Counted from the stretch's first letter, positions 8,477-17,204 are shown. The stretch: DNA of 64,000 bases from Chungangia koreensis (GCF_042651785.1 NZ_JBHSEC010000006.1:1-64000); one strand, 5' to 3'. The notes: generated by a model not told the origin, from the letters alone. A program made the numbers and translations.

Positions 8477-9283
8477 CTATTTTACAAACTTACTCTTTAA
8501 CTCGGTAAGTGCATCCTCGTGCCCTTGATGAAATACACTAATAGCCATTTGACTCGACACATAATCTAAAGATTGGCGCAACGTCATCGTTTGCGATTCT
8601 TTAACAATTCGTTTCATCATTTGCACAACTTCCTGAGGCTTCTTAAGAATTTCCTTGCAGTACTTAGTAACAAAGTTATCTAACTCGTCATGTGGCACTA
8701 CATGACTTACTATTTTCATATCCAATGCTTCGTGAGCATTCAACACTTTGCCTGTCCAAAACATTTCAAGAGCCGCATCAAGGCCAATGATTCTTGGTAA
8801 GTAATAACCGCCACCATCTCCAGGCACAATTCCTGCATTTATATATGTTTCACCCATTTTCGCTCGTTCCGACGCAATCCTGATGTCACACATCAATGCC
8901 ATGTCGAGACCAGCACCCATTGCATGACCATTTACCACAGCAATCATTGGCTTATCGATTTCATCCATTAATAAAGGAATTCGTTGAATCATTTTCCATA
9001 AACTATTTTTTACCGCCAATGGTGTACTACGGAGATCCGTATCATCTGAATTCTTCGAAAGGAAACCTTCTCTATTTATCATTGCCTTCACATCTCCGCC
9101 GGCGCAGAACGCCCGCCCATTACCTGTCACGATTCCCATATGGATTTCAGGATTGTCTCGAATTTCCACCAACGCTTCAATCCACAAATCCATCATTTCT
9201 TTACTGAATGCATTCATCTGATCAGGTCGGTTCAACACAATTTTAGCGACATGCCCTTCCACCGTGAAAAGTAAATCTCCCAT
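8477..9283 (-). CDS. Enoyl-CoA hydratase/isomerase family protein
   Basis: A 268-aa crotonase-fold enzyme expected to hydrate, isomerise or cleave a CoA thioester in the cytoplasm. The oxyanion-hole segments are visible: GRAFCAGGDVKAM and NGHAMGAGLDMALMCDIRIA. The active-site stretch is KMGETYINAGIVPGDGGG, with a Glu followed by the PGDGG loop. The ATG at 9283 follows AGGAGAGGGAG; a longer frame to 9340 has no such site. It is the last gene of the operon, after the CoA transferase, so it probably acts on a CoA ester made by its neighbours. The exact substrate cannot be read. Confidence 0.9.
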   Translation of the reverse strand: MGDLLFTVEGHVAKIVLNRPDQMNAFSKEMMDLWIEALVEIRDNPEIHMGIVTGNGRAFCAGGDVKAMINREGFLSKNSDDTDLRSTPLAVKNSLWKMIQRIPLLMDEIDKPMIAVVNGHAMGAGLDMALMCDIRIASERAKMGETYINAGIVPGDGGGYYLPRIIGLDAALEMFWTGKVLNAHEALDMKIVSHVVPHDELDNFVTKYCKEILKKPQEVVQMMKRIVKESQTMTLRQSLDYVSSQMAISVFHQGHEDALTELKSKFVK

Positions 9284-9345
9284 TTCTCCCTCTCCTTTAT
9301 AGGAAAAGCCGGCATTCAAATCTGAATCCGAATCACCCAAAATAA

Positions 9346-10503
9346 TTATTCCTTCTCTACAGGAAAATTTAATTCACTTAAAATCTCTTGATTATGCTCC
9401 CCTAAATTGGGAGCCAATCGGCTAACCGAGACAGGGGTCTCCGAAAATGAAATAGGGAACTTAATATTTCGGATCTCCCCTTCGGTAGGATGCACAACCT
9501 TTTCAAAAAATCCAATTTCATTTAAATGAGGGTCTTCAAATAAATCCTCTGGTGTATTGATGTTCGTACAAGGAATGTCAGCAGCTTCCAAAACTTCAAG
9601 CCACTCTCCCGTTGTTTTCTCAGCCATAACCTCCTCGACTGTACGATAGACAAAATCGATGTGTTCAGTCCGTGAGGCCATATCCAAAAATCTTTCATCC
9701 ACTGCTAAGTCTTTGCGTCCTGCTACTTCAAAAAACGCCTTCCAGTGTTTGTCATTATAAATCATGACACCGATATATCCATCTTTCGTTTTATACGGTT
9801 TACGATAAGGCGAAGTGACGCGGGAGTAATACATCGGACCAATTGGAGGAGTAAATGTCTCGCCATACATATGCTCCATCATCATGTACGACACCATCGT
9901 TTCAAACATCGGCACTTCAATTTCCTGTCCGGCTCCGCTCCGTTCACGTTGGTACAGAGCAGAAAGAATTGCACTCAAACCGACTAATCCAGCTGTCTTA
10001 TCAGCCAAAACGGTTGCTAAATATTGAGGCGTTCCTGTAATTTGTCCCTGTGCAGCCGCTACTCCGGATGCTGCTTGAATAATATCGTCATATGCAGGCT
10101 TATCTCCATAAGGCCCATCCTTGCTGAATCCATACATTCCACAATAGATCAGCCGGGAATTCAATGGCTTCAAGTCTTCATATGATAAACCTAATTTCGC
10201 CATTGTCTTCGGCCTCATCGTATGGACAAAGACGTCTGCTTCTTTCACTAACGCAAGCATCGCCTCTTTACCTTCCTCACTTTTCAAATCCAAGGCGATA
10301 CTGCGTTTATTCCTATTCAAATGAAGGAAGAGGCTTCCCATTCCATGATGCTTTGACGGACCCAAATAACGGGTCGTATCACCCGATGGATTTTCAATTT
10401 TTATGACGTCTGCTCCCATATCCGCTAACATGACCGTACAATACGGCCCCATTACGACGGAAGTCAGATCGAGTACTCGGATTCCATCCAACGGTCCACT
10501 CAT
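9346..10503 (-). CDS. Class III (CaiB/BaiF) CoA transferase
   Basis: A 385-aa family III CoA transferase, which moves CoA between carboxylic acids by an Asp-anhydride mechanism. The N-terminus GIRVLDLTSVVMGPYCTVML is classic, and the segment LADKTAGLVG carries the predicted catalytic Asp. GGAGGAG precedes the ATG. With the MaoC-like hydratase and CitE-like lyase next to it, it would activate the imported acid to its CoA ester. The same trio of families (Ict, Ich, Ccl) degrades itaconate in Pseudomonas and Yersinia. Whether the substrate here is itaconate, mesaconate, citramalate or another acid is open. Confidence 0.92.
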   Translation of the reverse strand: MSGPLDGIRVLDLTSVVMGPYCTVMLADMGADVIKIENPSGDTTRYLGPSKHHGMGSLFLHLNRNKRSIALDLKSEEGKEAMLALVKEADVFVHTMRPKTMAKLGLSYEDLKPLNSRLIYCGMYGFSKDGPYGDKPAYDDIIQAASGVAAAQGQITGTPQYLATVLADKTAGLVGLSAILSALYQRERSGAGQEIEVPMFETMVSYMMMEHMYGETFTPPIGPMYYSRVTSPYRKPYKTKDGYIGVMIYNDKHWKAFFEVAGRKDLAVDERFLDMASRTEHIDFVYRTVEEVMAEKTTGEWLEVLEAADIPCTNINTPEDLFEDPHLNEIGFFEKVVHPTEGEIRNIKFPISFSETPVSVSRLAPNLGEHNQEILSELNFPVEKE

Positions 10504-10526
10504 CCTGATCTCCTCCTCCCATTTCT

Positions 10527-10997
10527 TTAATTATTAATAATAGCCGCCGACTTCTTCAACATCATGCCTGCACGTTTGGACTTGCAAACCAAATCCCCAT
10601 GCTGGTTATATACACGGTGTTCAAACCACACTACCCCTCGGTCTGAGCGGGACTTCGATTCTCGTTTATCTACAATTTCTGTTTCCGCGCGTAATGTATC
10701 ACCGATTCTTACCGAGTGCGGAAAGGTTGTTTCATCGAACCCTAAGTTCCCTAATGTTGTTCCCTCCGTCAACTCTCCAACGCCTACTCCAACGGCATAA
10801 GAAAGAGTGAACAAGCTGTTGACAATCCTGCCACCATGTACTGTGCCCTTTGAGTATTCTTCATCCAGATGAAGCGACTGCGTGTTATGCGTTAATGTTG
10901 TAAATAACAGATTGTCAGTTTCAGTCACAGTTCTTCCCGGTCGATGCTGATACACATCACCAACATTCAATTCTTCATAATATTTACCAATAGCCAT
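10527..10997 (-). CDS. MaoC-like (R)-hydratase/dehydratase
   Basis: A single hot-dog domain of 156 aa, predicted to add or remove water on a 2-enoyl-CoA-type substrate. The active-site region reads LTHNTQSLHLDEEY followed by HGGRIVNSL. In (R)-specific hydratases the corresponding motif is G-D-x-N-P-L-H, so the catalytic Asp position seems to be Asn here, a point to check. I chose the ATG at 10997, with GAGGAG eight bases upstream. It lies between the CoA transferase and the lyase, as expected for the hydration step of a C5-dicarboxylate pathway. Confidence 0.85.
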   Translation of the reverse strand: MAIGKYYEELNVGDVYQHRPGRTVTETDNLLFTTLTHNTQSLHLDEEYSKGTVHGGRIVNSLFTLSYAVGVGVGELTEGTTLGNLGFDETTFPHSVRIGDTLRAETEIVDKRESKSRSDRGVVWFEHRVYNQHGDLVCKSKRAGMMLKKSAAIINN

Positions 10998-11013
10998 GTT
11001 TCGCACTCCTCAC

Positions 11014-11892
11014 TTACTTTTTCACTATATAGTGTTCAGCAACAGCTAAGATTTCCCTCGCTGTCTTCACATGTGCATAATCGATATGTTCGCCCCGATA
11101 CAAAATCGCTGATTCACCGTTTTGCTCGGCTGCCTCAAACGCTTGAACCATGCCCGAGTAGTATTCAATATCTTCATCTGAAGGCGCATAGATTTCATTT
11201 ACTACCGGAGCATTAGAAGGATGAAGAATTAGTTCCCCTACAAATCCTAATTGACGATTGAATGATGCACTTCTCCGCAACCCTTCAATGTTATGCACAT
11301 CCTGCCAGAGACCGCCGATCGGCTGTACTCCTGCTGCTCTTGCTGCCATAACAACCTTCGACCGCATAAATAATGTTTCTAATCCTTCCATCGTCCATTG
11401 GTAGCCGAGAGCACGTGCTACATCGCCGTTTTTTGCACTTAAGCCGGCAATACCCATCACGCGATCACAGCACGCAATTTCATAAGATAACTGCATCGAC
11501 TTGGCCGTCTCCAGTATCGGGAGCAGCTTTACGACTCCTCGGTCAAGCCCCTTCTCCACTTCCAAGCTGTCTAAAATACAAGACAACTCTTCAATCTCTT
11601 CTGGTCCATCCAACTTCGGCAGTACAATTCCAGTTAACCCCGGTTGAACTACCGCCTTCAGATCCTCATGGTCGAATTCTTCCAATCTATTGATTCGGAC
11701 AAATACATGGACCCCTTCAACAGCCAAATCAGGTATGGCTTTTTCCACATTTCTTCGTGCTTCCTCTTTCAGCTGAAGTGGTACACTATCTTCTAAATCT
11801 AGTATCACACCATCTGTTCCATAAGCCGGGATTTTTTTAAACCAGTCTCTCTTAATAGCTGGGACGAATAGTAAAGTACGATAATTTCTCAT
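11014..11892 (-). CDS. CitE-like CoA-ester lyase (HpcH/HpaI family)
   Basis: A 292-aa TIM-barrel enzyme of the CitE branch, which cleaves 3-hydroxyacyl-CoA esters such as malyl-, methylmalyl- or citramalyl-CoA. Family segments are RTLLFVPA, GVILDLEDSVP (metal-binding Asp/Glu region), VFVRIN, IVLPKL, LLPILETA and KNGDVARALG. It is a stand-alone protein without citrate-lyase partner genes, typical of catabolic lyases. The ATG lies one base after the stop codon of the IclR gene, so the two are translationally coupled. The products would be acetyl-CoA and a 2-oxoacid. Confidence 0.9.
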   Translation of the reverse strand: MRNYRTLLFVPAIKRDWFKKIPAYGTDGVILDLEDSVPLQLKEEARRNVEKAIPDLAVEGVHVFVRINRLEEFDHEDLKAVVQPGLTGIVLPKLDGPEEIEELSCILDSLEVEKGLDRGVVKLLPILETAKSMQLSYEIACCDRVMGIAGLSAKNGDVARALGYQWTMEGLETLFMRSKVVMAARAAGVQPIGGLWQDVHNIEGLRRSASFNRQLGFVGELILHPSNAPVVNEIYAPSDEDIEYYSGMVQAFEAAEQNGESAILYRGEHIDYAHVKTAREILAVAEHYIVKK

Positions 11893-11893
11893 G

Positions 11894-12649
11894 TCATTTC
11901 CCCCCCTTTTCTAAATAGCCTAATGTATAGGAAATATCTTGTGCTGCTTCTTTTACTTTTTTGATATACAATGATTCATTCTCTTCTTTATAATCAGCGA
12001 TTGGGACTACACAGATGATACTTCCTATCACTCGCTTCCTTGCATCAAAGATCGGGGCACCTACACTTAAAGCACCCTGTTTCCTCTCATTGGATGTGAT
12101 CGCATATCCCAATTGAATAATCCGTTTTATTTCTTCCTTTGTTTTTTTCTTTTCGGAATTTGAAAGCCCTTCTGCGTCTAATATTTCTTCCACCTCTGAT
12201 TCGGGTAGATATGCCAAAATGGTTTTTCCACTAGCAGCAATTGATACTGGTTCCAAAACCCCGATGTCCAGTACATATTGCAATGCAAAACTACTCTTTA
12301 CACTATCAACAAATGAAAGCTTCTTATGTTGTGGATAGTAAAGTGCAAAGTAGACGGAATGATGGAGTACGGAAGCCAAATTCTCTAAATACGGCCTTGC
12401 TACTTTCTTCACATCTACATTGGTCGATATGATTGATGCCATCCGTATAAAATCTGTTCCCACCCTGTATTTGTTCGTTACTTCCGAGTACTCTAAAATG
12501 TGCTCTTCCTTTAGCATAGATAACATACGGTGTGTACTGCTTACCGGCATCTTTAAATATCTTGATAATTCATTTACGCCCCATTCGCTTTTTGAATCTG
12601 TAAAAGCTCGTAAGATTGTAAATGTCTTAGAAATGACATTAGAATTCAT
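11894..12649 (-). CDS. IclR-family transcriptional regulator
   Basis: A 251-aa regulator with an N-terminal winged helix (about residues 5-65; GVNELSRYLKMPVSSTHRML is the recognition region) and a C-terminal effector-binding IclR domain (AASGKTILAYLPE, then QGALSVGAPIFD). It is encoded inside the operon, between the TRAP permease and the lyase, which suggests autoregulation. The effector is probably the imported acid or a CoA-pathway intermediate. A likely binding site is the palindromic cluster at 16018-16045 just after the promoter of the first gene. Confidence 0.93.
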   Translation of the reverse strand: MNSNVISKTFTILRAFTDSKSEWGVNELSRYLKMPVSSTHRMLSMLKEEHILEYSEVTNKYRVGTDFIRMASIISTNVDVKKVARPYLENLASVLHHSVYFALYYPQHKKLSFVDSVKSSFALQYVLDIGVLEPVSIAASGKTILAYLPESEVEEILDAEGLSNSEKKKTKEEIKRIIQLGYAITSNERKQGALSVGAPIFDARKRVIGSIICVVPIADYKEENESLYIKKVKEAAQDISYTLGYLEKGGK

Positions 12650-12668
12650 TCGTAAAATATCCCTTCGA

Positions 12669-13961
12669 TTATTTAATCATCATACCTGGCAACCATAGGG
12701 TCAGGAATGGCAGTAAAATGAGCAATAGAAGAATTAGTAGATCCATGATGACAAACCATGTAACCCCCTTAAAGCCTTCCGAAGTCTTGACACCAGCAGC
12801 ACCGGTGGCCACGAAAACATTCATGCCGACTGGTGGTGTTACAAGTCCGATTTCTACTGTTTTAGTGATGATAATACCGAACCAAACCGGATTGAATCCA
12901 AGTGCCATGATAATCGGAAAAGTGAGTGGCAATGTCAAAATTAGAATTGCAATCTGGTCCATAAAGAATCCTAAGATTAGGTAAACCAAAATAATGATTG
13001 CTAAGATCCAATACCGGGAAATATCTAATTCATTAATCATCATTACAACTTTTTGGGTCGATTGTGTCATTGTTAAAAAGTAACTGAAAATATGTGCACC
13101 TACAATAATTGTCATAATCATCGTAGTTGATTTGATCGTATCATTTAAAGCTACTCCGAATTTCTTCATATTCATTCGGCCCATTAGAAGGACAACGACT
13201 AATGTAATGAAAGCGCCCATTGCACCAGCTTCAGTAGCTGTAACAATACCACTGTAAATTCCACCGATTACAGCAATAATGATGACAAGCATTGGCCATA
13301 CATTCTTCAGTGATGCAAAACGTTCACTTAGCGTAGGCTTAATTTCTATTTTCGGTGCTATTTCAGGCTTTAGTTTAACCCAGATAAAAATAGTAATTAT
13401 GTATCCGAGAGCAGTTAAGATTCCCGGCACAACTCCTGCTATAAGTAAGGAACCAACACCTGTTTCAGTGAGAATCCCGTACAGGATCAAAATAATACTT
13501 GGTGGAATCATGACAGCAAGTGTGCCTGCCATACTAATTACACCCATTGTAAATGCAGTGTTGTACTTGAATTTCCTCATTTGTGGAGCAACAGCTTTTG
13601 ACATCGCCGCAGCGGAAGCTTGACTTGAACCTGATACAGCAGCCATCATTGCTCCGGCAAAGATCGTTGCAATCCCTAATCCACCCGGGAGTCTTCCGAG
13701 CCACTTGTAGGCTGCTTCAAACAAGTCCTTCATGATGCCACTGACAGTCATAAAAGCAGCCATTAAAATAAACATTGGAATCGCACTCAATAGGAAACTT
13801 TTCACACTATCATAAGGTGCAGTTGATAAAATACCTAAAAATGAATCCCAACCACTGAACAGTAATAATCCGATTGAACCTGAAATTCCTAATGCAAAAG
13901 CAATTGGCATACCAATCGCCAAGAAGAGAGCAAGCAGTATTAATGGAATCGCGACAGTCAT
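12669..13961 (-). CDS. TRAP transporter large permease (DctM type), first system
   Basis: A 430-aa integral membrane protein with about 12 hydrophobic segments, the transport channel of a sodium-driven tripartite ATP-independent periplasmic-type carrier. Characteristic stretches are MAAVSGSSQASAAAMSKAV, MIPPSIILILYG and LVTPPVGMNVFV. Its ATG overlaps the stop of the small-permease gene by four bases (ATGA), typical of TRAP operons. Its solute-binding and small-permease partners are the two genes before it. The cargo is presumably the acid degraded by the enzymes encoded downstream. Confidence 0.95.
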   Translation of the reverse strand: MTVAIPLILLALFLAIGMPIAFALGISGSIGLLLFSGWDSFLGILSTAPYDSVKSFLLSAIPMFILMAAFMTVSGIMKDLFEAAYKWLGRLPGGLGIATIFAGAMMAAVSGSSQASAAAMSKAVAPQMRKFKYNTAFTMGVISMAGTLAVMIPPSIILILYGILTETGVGSLLIAGVVPGILTALGYIITIFIWVKLKPEIAPKIEIKPTLSERFASLKNVWPMLVIIIAVIGGIYSGIVTATEAGAMGAFITLVVVLLMGRMNMKKFGVALNDTIKSTTMIMTIIVGAHIFSYFLTMTQSTQKVVMMINELDISRYWILAIIILVYLILGFFMDQIAILILTLPLTFPIIMALGFNPVWFGIIITKTVEIGLVTPPVGMNVFVATGAAGVKTSEGFKGVTWFVIMDLLILLLLILLPFLTLWLPGMMIK

Positions 13962-14491
13962 TCAAAATCATCCTCCTCGATTAAAATTTCCTTTACGGGA
14001 TGCGCTTCCCTTCCAATTAGTAGAAGGATGACTTGAATTACTAAGCGAACCATAATCAGAAAAGCTCCGATTGGTATCCAAATATAAGAAATCCACAAGG
14101 GCAAGTTAATTAGTCCTGAAGCGACCAAATTATTTTGTAATGCGTTAATAGTCATCTCTAATCCTTTCAAACCAATGAAGAACATCATTCCTGCCGCAAG
14201 CACGTAGAATACTGAATTAACAATTGCTTGAACTCTTTTAGGGAACCGTTCGAACAGTATATCTAATCGGATATGTCCGTCTACTTTTTGAACGTAACTC
14301 ATACTTAAGAAGACCAGGGCAACCATTAAGTACATCTCCGTCACTTCATATGCGCCGACAATAGAATTACTAAATAAGTACCTACTAAACGCATCAAATG
14401 TTGTTAAAATCATCATTATGACAAGTGCAACCTGTGACAGAATTAAAAAGATATTCTCCAACTTTGAAAACAATTTTTCCAACTTTTCCAT
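13958..14491 (-). CDS. TRAP transporter small permease (DctQ type), first system
   Basis: A 177-aa membrane protein with four predicted helices, the small subunit that pairs with DctM. Conserved features include FDAFSRYLFSNSIVGAYEVTEMYL in the first half and LPLWISYIWIPIGAFLI in the last helix region. The ATG at 14491 is chosen because AAGGAAGGTGAG precedes it; the frame is open to 14551 but that part crosses an intergenic stem-loop. The gene is separated from the binding-protein gene by that stem-loop and overlaps dctM by four bases. Confidence 0.92.
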   Translation of the reverse strand: MEKLEKLFSKLENIFLILSQVALVIMMILTTFDAFSRYLFSNSIVGAYEVTEMYLMVALVFLSMSYVQKVDGHIRLDILFERFPKRVQAIVNSVFYVLAAGMMFFIGLKGLEMTINALQNNLVASGLINLPLWISYIWIPIGAFLIMVRLVIQVILLLIGREAHPVKEILIEEDDFE

Positions 14492-14516
14492 TTCTCTCAC
14501 CTTCCTTGAATTGGAT

Positions 14517-14546
14517 AACGGCCGTTTTTTCTTACAAACGGCCGTT
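14517..14546 (-). terminator. Intergenic stem-loop between dctP and dctQ
   Basis: Two copies of the self-palindrome AACGGCCGTT (14517-14526 and 14537-14546) flank a ten-base loop and can form a strong GC-rich hairpin. It lies directly after the binding-protein stop codon. Such a position fits a partial terminator or mRNA-stabilising hairpin that lets the binding protein be made in excess over the permeases. Confidence 0.7.
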
Positions 14547-14556
14547 TCCAAAAGAA

Positions 14557-15585
14557 TTATTGTAAACTTTCCTGTATCTCACGGTATTTTTGAACCGTTT
14601 CTTTTGCTTTGAATCCTCGCTTTTCTAAATCCTCTGCCCAACGATCCCAAACTGGTTCAAGCGCCTGATCCCACTCAGCCGATTCTTCATCATTTAACTC
14701 GTAAATTTCGATTTCGCTTGCAAATTTTTCTGCAAGTTCCTCATTCTTCTTATCTAAGAATTTTGATAGGTGTTCAACAGTTTCATCACCAGCTTGCGCA
14801 AGTGCTTCTTTTACATCCTCAGGGAGTGACTTATATACATCCTCATTGATTGAGTACACAACTGTAAAACTTCCAAGATTCGCACCTTTTGTTGAGTAGT
14901 TTGCAATCGATTCAATTTGATAGGCTTCGAAACTTGTGAACGGGAATGTAACGCCGTCTACTGTTCCACGTTCCATAGCAGTATAAGCCTCAGTTGCCGG
15001 CATAAATACCGGTGATGCACCAAGTGCATCGAATCCTAACTCCATAGTTCCTGTAACACGGGCTTTTGTACCTTTAATATCTTTCATGCTCTTTATTGGT
15101 TTTTTAGCTGTTACATATTGATATTGTGGTAATGCGACTGCATAAAGAGGACGAACTCCATTTTTTAAATATTCTTCTTCAGTCAAGTAATCTTTCATCA
15201 ATTGCCAGATGATTTTGGAACCCTCTTCTGCTGAACTATAAGCACCTGGTAAAGTAGCTACCTCTGTAAGAGGAAGACGATCGGTTGAATATGATGTATA
15301 ACCGATATCAATTGTTTTCGATAATGTGAGATCCAAATAACTATTTGCTTTCCCGATTTGTTCAGCCGGATAGTGTTCAAATTCTACTTTTCCATCTGTC
15401 AATTCCTCCACACGTTCCATAAAGAACACTGTGCCTTCAGAAGATAAATAGTTTGTTGTTGGAAGAGAGTCCGCAATTTTCAACTTTATTGTTTCACTCT
15501 TTCCATTTGCATTATCCGAATCTCCGCAACCAGACACAATAAGAAGTATAGCTGCAAGAAATATAAATAAATTCACCTTTTTCAT
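14557..15585 (-). CDS. TRAP solute-binding lipoprotein (DctP type), first system
   Basis: A 342-aa extracellular substrate-binding protein anchored as a lipoprotein: the signal ends LLIVSGCGDSD, with the lipobox Cys at about residue 20. The DctP fold is seen in KLKIADSLPTTNYLSSEG, KGTKARVTGTMELGFDALGASP and MERGTVDGVTFPFTSFEAY. It would capture the acid outside the membrane and pass it to the DctQM permease. The ATG overlaps the stop of the cupin gene (TAATG). Ligand specificity cannot be told from sequence alone; family members bind C4-dicarboxylates, sialic acid, keto acids or aromatic acids. Confidence 0.95.
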   Translation of the reverse strand: MKKVNLFIFLAAILLIVSGCGDSDNANGKSETIKLKIADSLPTTNYLSSEGTVFFMERVEELTDGKVEFEHYPAEQIGKANSYLDLTLSKTIDIGYTSYSTDRLPLTEVATLPGAYSSAEEGSKIIWQLMKDYLTEEEYLKNGVRPLYAVALPQYQYVTAKKPIKSMKDIKGTKARVTGTMELGFDALGASPVFMPATEAYTAMERGTVDGVTFPFTSFEAYQIESIANYSTKGANLGSFTVVYSINEDVYKSLPEDVKEALAQAGDETVEHLSKFLDKKNEELAEKFASEIEIYELNDEESAEWDQALEPVWDRWAEDLEKRGFKAKETVQKYREIQESLQ

Positions 15586-15965
15586 TATTTCATTTCCTCC
15601 ATTTCTTTTAATCCCTCATTGGATACCTTTTGAGGAGAATACATAAGTACAAAACGTAAATTTTCGTCCCCTGCATTTCGTATATCGTGCATCGACTTTT
15701 TTGGAATCCAGACAATATCTCCTACGGTTAGTACAGACTCTTCTCCATTAATGATAGCGTGCATTTTTCCAGATAATATGTACATAATCTGTTCCATGTC
15801 ATCGTGGAGATGAGGATCAGCTAATCCACCTGGCTCCATTTCACCAATAATTACTTCCATATTTTCTATTCCCTCCGCAGGCCCTACAAGCCTACGATTG
15901 AATGTCCCCTCATGTCCTGGTGGTGAATAAACTTCTACGTCATTCTCGTTTTTCCAATAAGCCAT
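15585..15965 (-). CDS. Single-domain cupin protein
   Basis: A small cupin of about 126 aa. The metal-binding motifs are present: GGLADPHLHDDMEQIMYILSG (two His and a Glu) and the later His in KKSMHDIRNAG. It may be an enzyme or a sensor for a small carboxylic acid; members of this family often stand next to transporters. ATG at 15965 and GTG at 15971 are both possible starts, since GGAAGGGG lies just upstream of both. It is the first gene of the IclR operon, and the promoter and operator candidates lie upstream. Confidence 0.88.
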   Translation of the reverse strand: MAYWKNENDVEVYSPPGHEGTFNRRLVGPAEGIENMEVIIGEMEPGGLADPHLHDDMEQIMYILSGKMHAIINGEESVLTVGDIVWIPKKSMHDIRNAGDENLRFVLMYSPQKVSNEGLKEMEEMK

Positions 15966-16017
15966 CTTCACAAAACCCCTTCCACTGTATCCGCTTACAT
16001 TACTTTTTTAATAATTT

Positions 16018-16045
16018 GCTATTCCATTATCCGGAATAGCATTCC
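16018..16045. promoter_or_regulatory. Candidate IclR operator cluster
   Basis: A perfect inverted repeat GCTATTCC-N7-GGAATAGC (16018-16040) overlaps a second one, GGAAT-agc-ATTCC (16033-16045), giving three alternating half sites. It sits 53-80 bp before the cupin start and just downstream of the predicted promoter, a repressor-like position. Assignment to the IclR protein is by context. Confidence 0.6.
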
Positions 16046-16058
16046 ATTAGATGAATTG

Positions 16059-16087
16059 AATTTATCACATAATTATTATTAATTCAA
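16059..16087 (-). promoter_or_regulatory. Candidate sigma-A promoter of the IclR operon
   Basis: On the minus strand TTGAAT (16087-16082), a 17-base spacer and TAAATT (16064-16059). The predicted start lies near 16052, so the palindrome cluster at 16018-16045 covers the first transcribed bases. Confidence 0.5.
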
Positions 16088-16192
16088 TAACTTTAATCTA
16101 AATATTTCTCATTTACACAATCTTTTTAATAGGTTTAGGCAGAAATCTTCTGTCTTAGAAAGTAGAGTTTGCATTTACTGCATTTCTAAACG

Positions 16193-16224
16193 AAAAACCC
16201 CCTCCAGCCAAAGCCAAAGAGGGA
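16193..16224 (-). terminator. Terminator of the BASS transporter gene
   Basis: On the minus strand CCCTC...GAGGG with a 14-base loop, then GGTTTTT. It directly follows the stop codon of the transporter gene and separates it from the IclR operon. Confidence 0.75.
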
Positions 16225-16229
16225 ATCCA

Positions 16230-17204
16230 TCATCCTGAATATTTTTCTGTTCCAATTACAACCTCTTCTTTACCATAAAACCTATCGATAAACGCGCCAA
16301 ACACGGATGCCAAAACTTGCTGGAAGAGCATGGCCAATACAACAGGGATTGCAACTGGCGCCGGGAAGTACGCTGTTGCGATAACTACCCCAGTGCTGAT
16401 ATTCCGCATGCCGCCGGTAAAAATCATAGCCACGGTATTTTCTTGATCGAATTTGAACCATCGGGCAGCCAAAAATGAAATGACGTAACCTAAGAATGCG
16501 ATGAATAAAACCGTTATGCCAATACCAATAAGCTTCCAACTTACGTCCACTAAGTAAGGTGCAACAACCGCTCCGTTTAAAGCTACCACGACTCCCATGA
16601 AAATCTTCGAAACGGGTGCGAGCTGTTTACTCAACTTTACGGCTTTCTCCTTTGAAAATTGATTGAACACCATACCGAGTACCGATGGCAACACAATCAT
16701 CAAAAGAAGTCCTTTCATGATACCGACCGCATCAATTTCAATATTTCCTCCAACGAAGAATGACATCGTCGCCGGGACAATAATCGGCGATAACAATGTA
16801 CAGATCAAAATGATCGCTAACACGAGTGCCGAGTTTCCCCGGTACATGGAAACCCATACAAAACTCGTAATGCCTGTCGGAATGGCCATCCCTAAAATCA
16901 GCCCGGTAATTGTGTAGATATCCCCTGGGAATAAAATATGACCTACTCCCCATGCAAATATAGGCATAACAATATGTAAAATCACTAAAATGAGAACTAA
17001 TGGCAGCGGGTGTGTCACTGCATGCTTCAGCGAAATGAAATTCGAATTCAAACTTCCGACCAACGTCATAACAGCAAATAACCACGGCACTAAATACTCA
17101 TAACCCTTAATATAATCCGATAACAAAATCCCGACAATGACACTTGCAGGAATGAAGAACGGCATTGCTTTCTCTAAAATCCGATTAATCTTGGCTGTAG
17201 TCAA
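16230..17204 (-). CDS. BASS (bile acid:sodium symporter) family transporter
   Basis: A membrane protein of 324 aa with nine to ten predicted helices, of the bile-acid/sodium symporter family. Typical segments are GMAIPTGITSFVWVSMYRGN and, near the C-terminus, MIFTGGMRNISTGVVIA. Bacterial members move pantoate, keto acids or other organic anions with sodium. The upstream ATG at 17213 touches its own GAGGAG site with no spacer, so the TTG at 17204, nine bases after GAGGAG, is the better start. It is a single gene with its own terminator, lying between two TRAP operons. Confidence 0.85.
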   Translation of the reverse strand: MTTAKINRILEKAMPFFIPASVIVGILLSDYIKGYEYLVPWLFAVMTLVGSLNSNFISLKHAVTHPLPLVLILVILHIVMPIFAWGVGHILFPGDIYTITGLILGMAIPTGITSFVWVSMYRGNSALVLAIILICTLLSPIIVPATMSFFVGGNIEIDAVGIMKGLLLMIVLPSVLGMVFNQFSKEKAVKLSKQLAPVSKIFMGVVVALNGAVVAPYLVDVSWKLIGIGITVLFIAFLGYVISFLAARWFKFDQENTVAMIFTGGMRNISTGVVIATAYFPAPVAIPVVLAMLFQQVLASVFGAFIDRFYGKEEVVIGTEKYSG

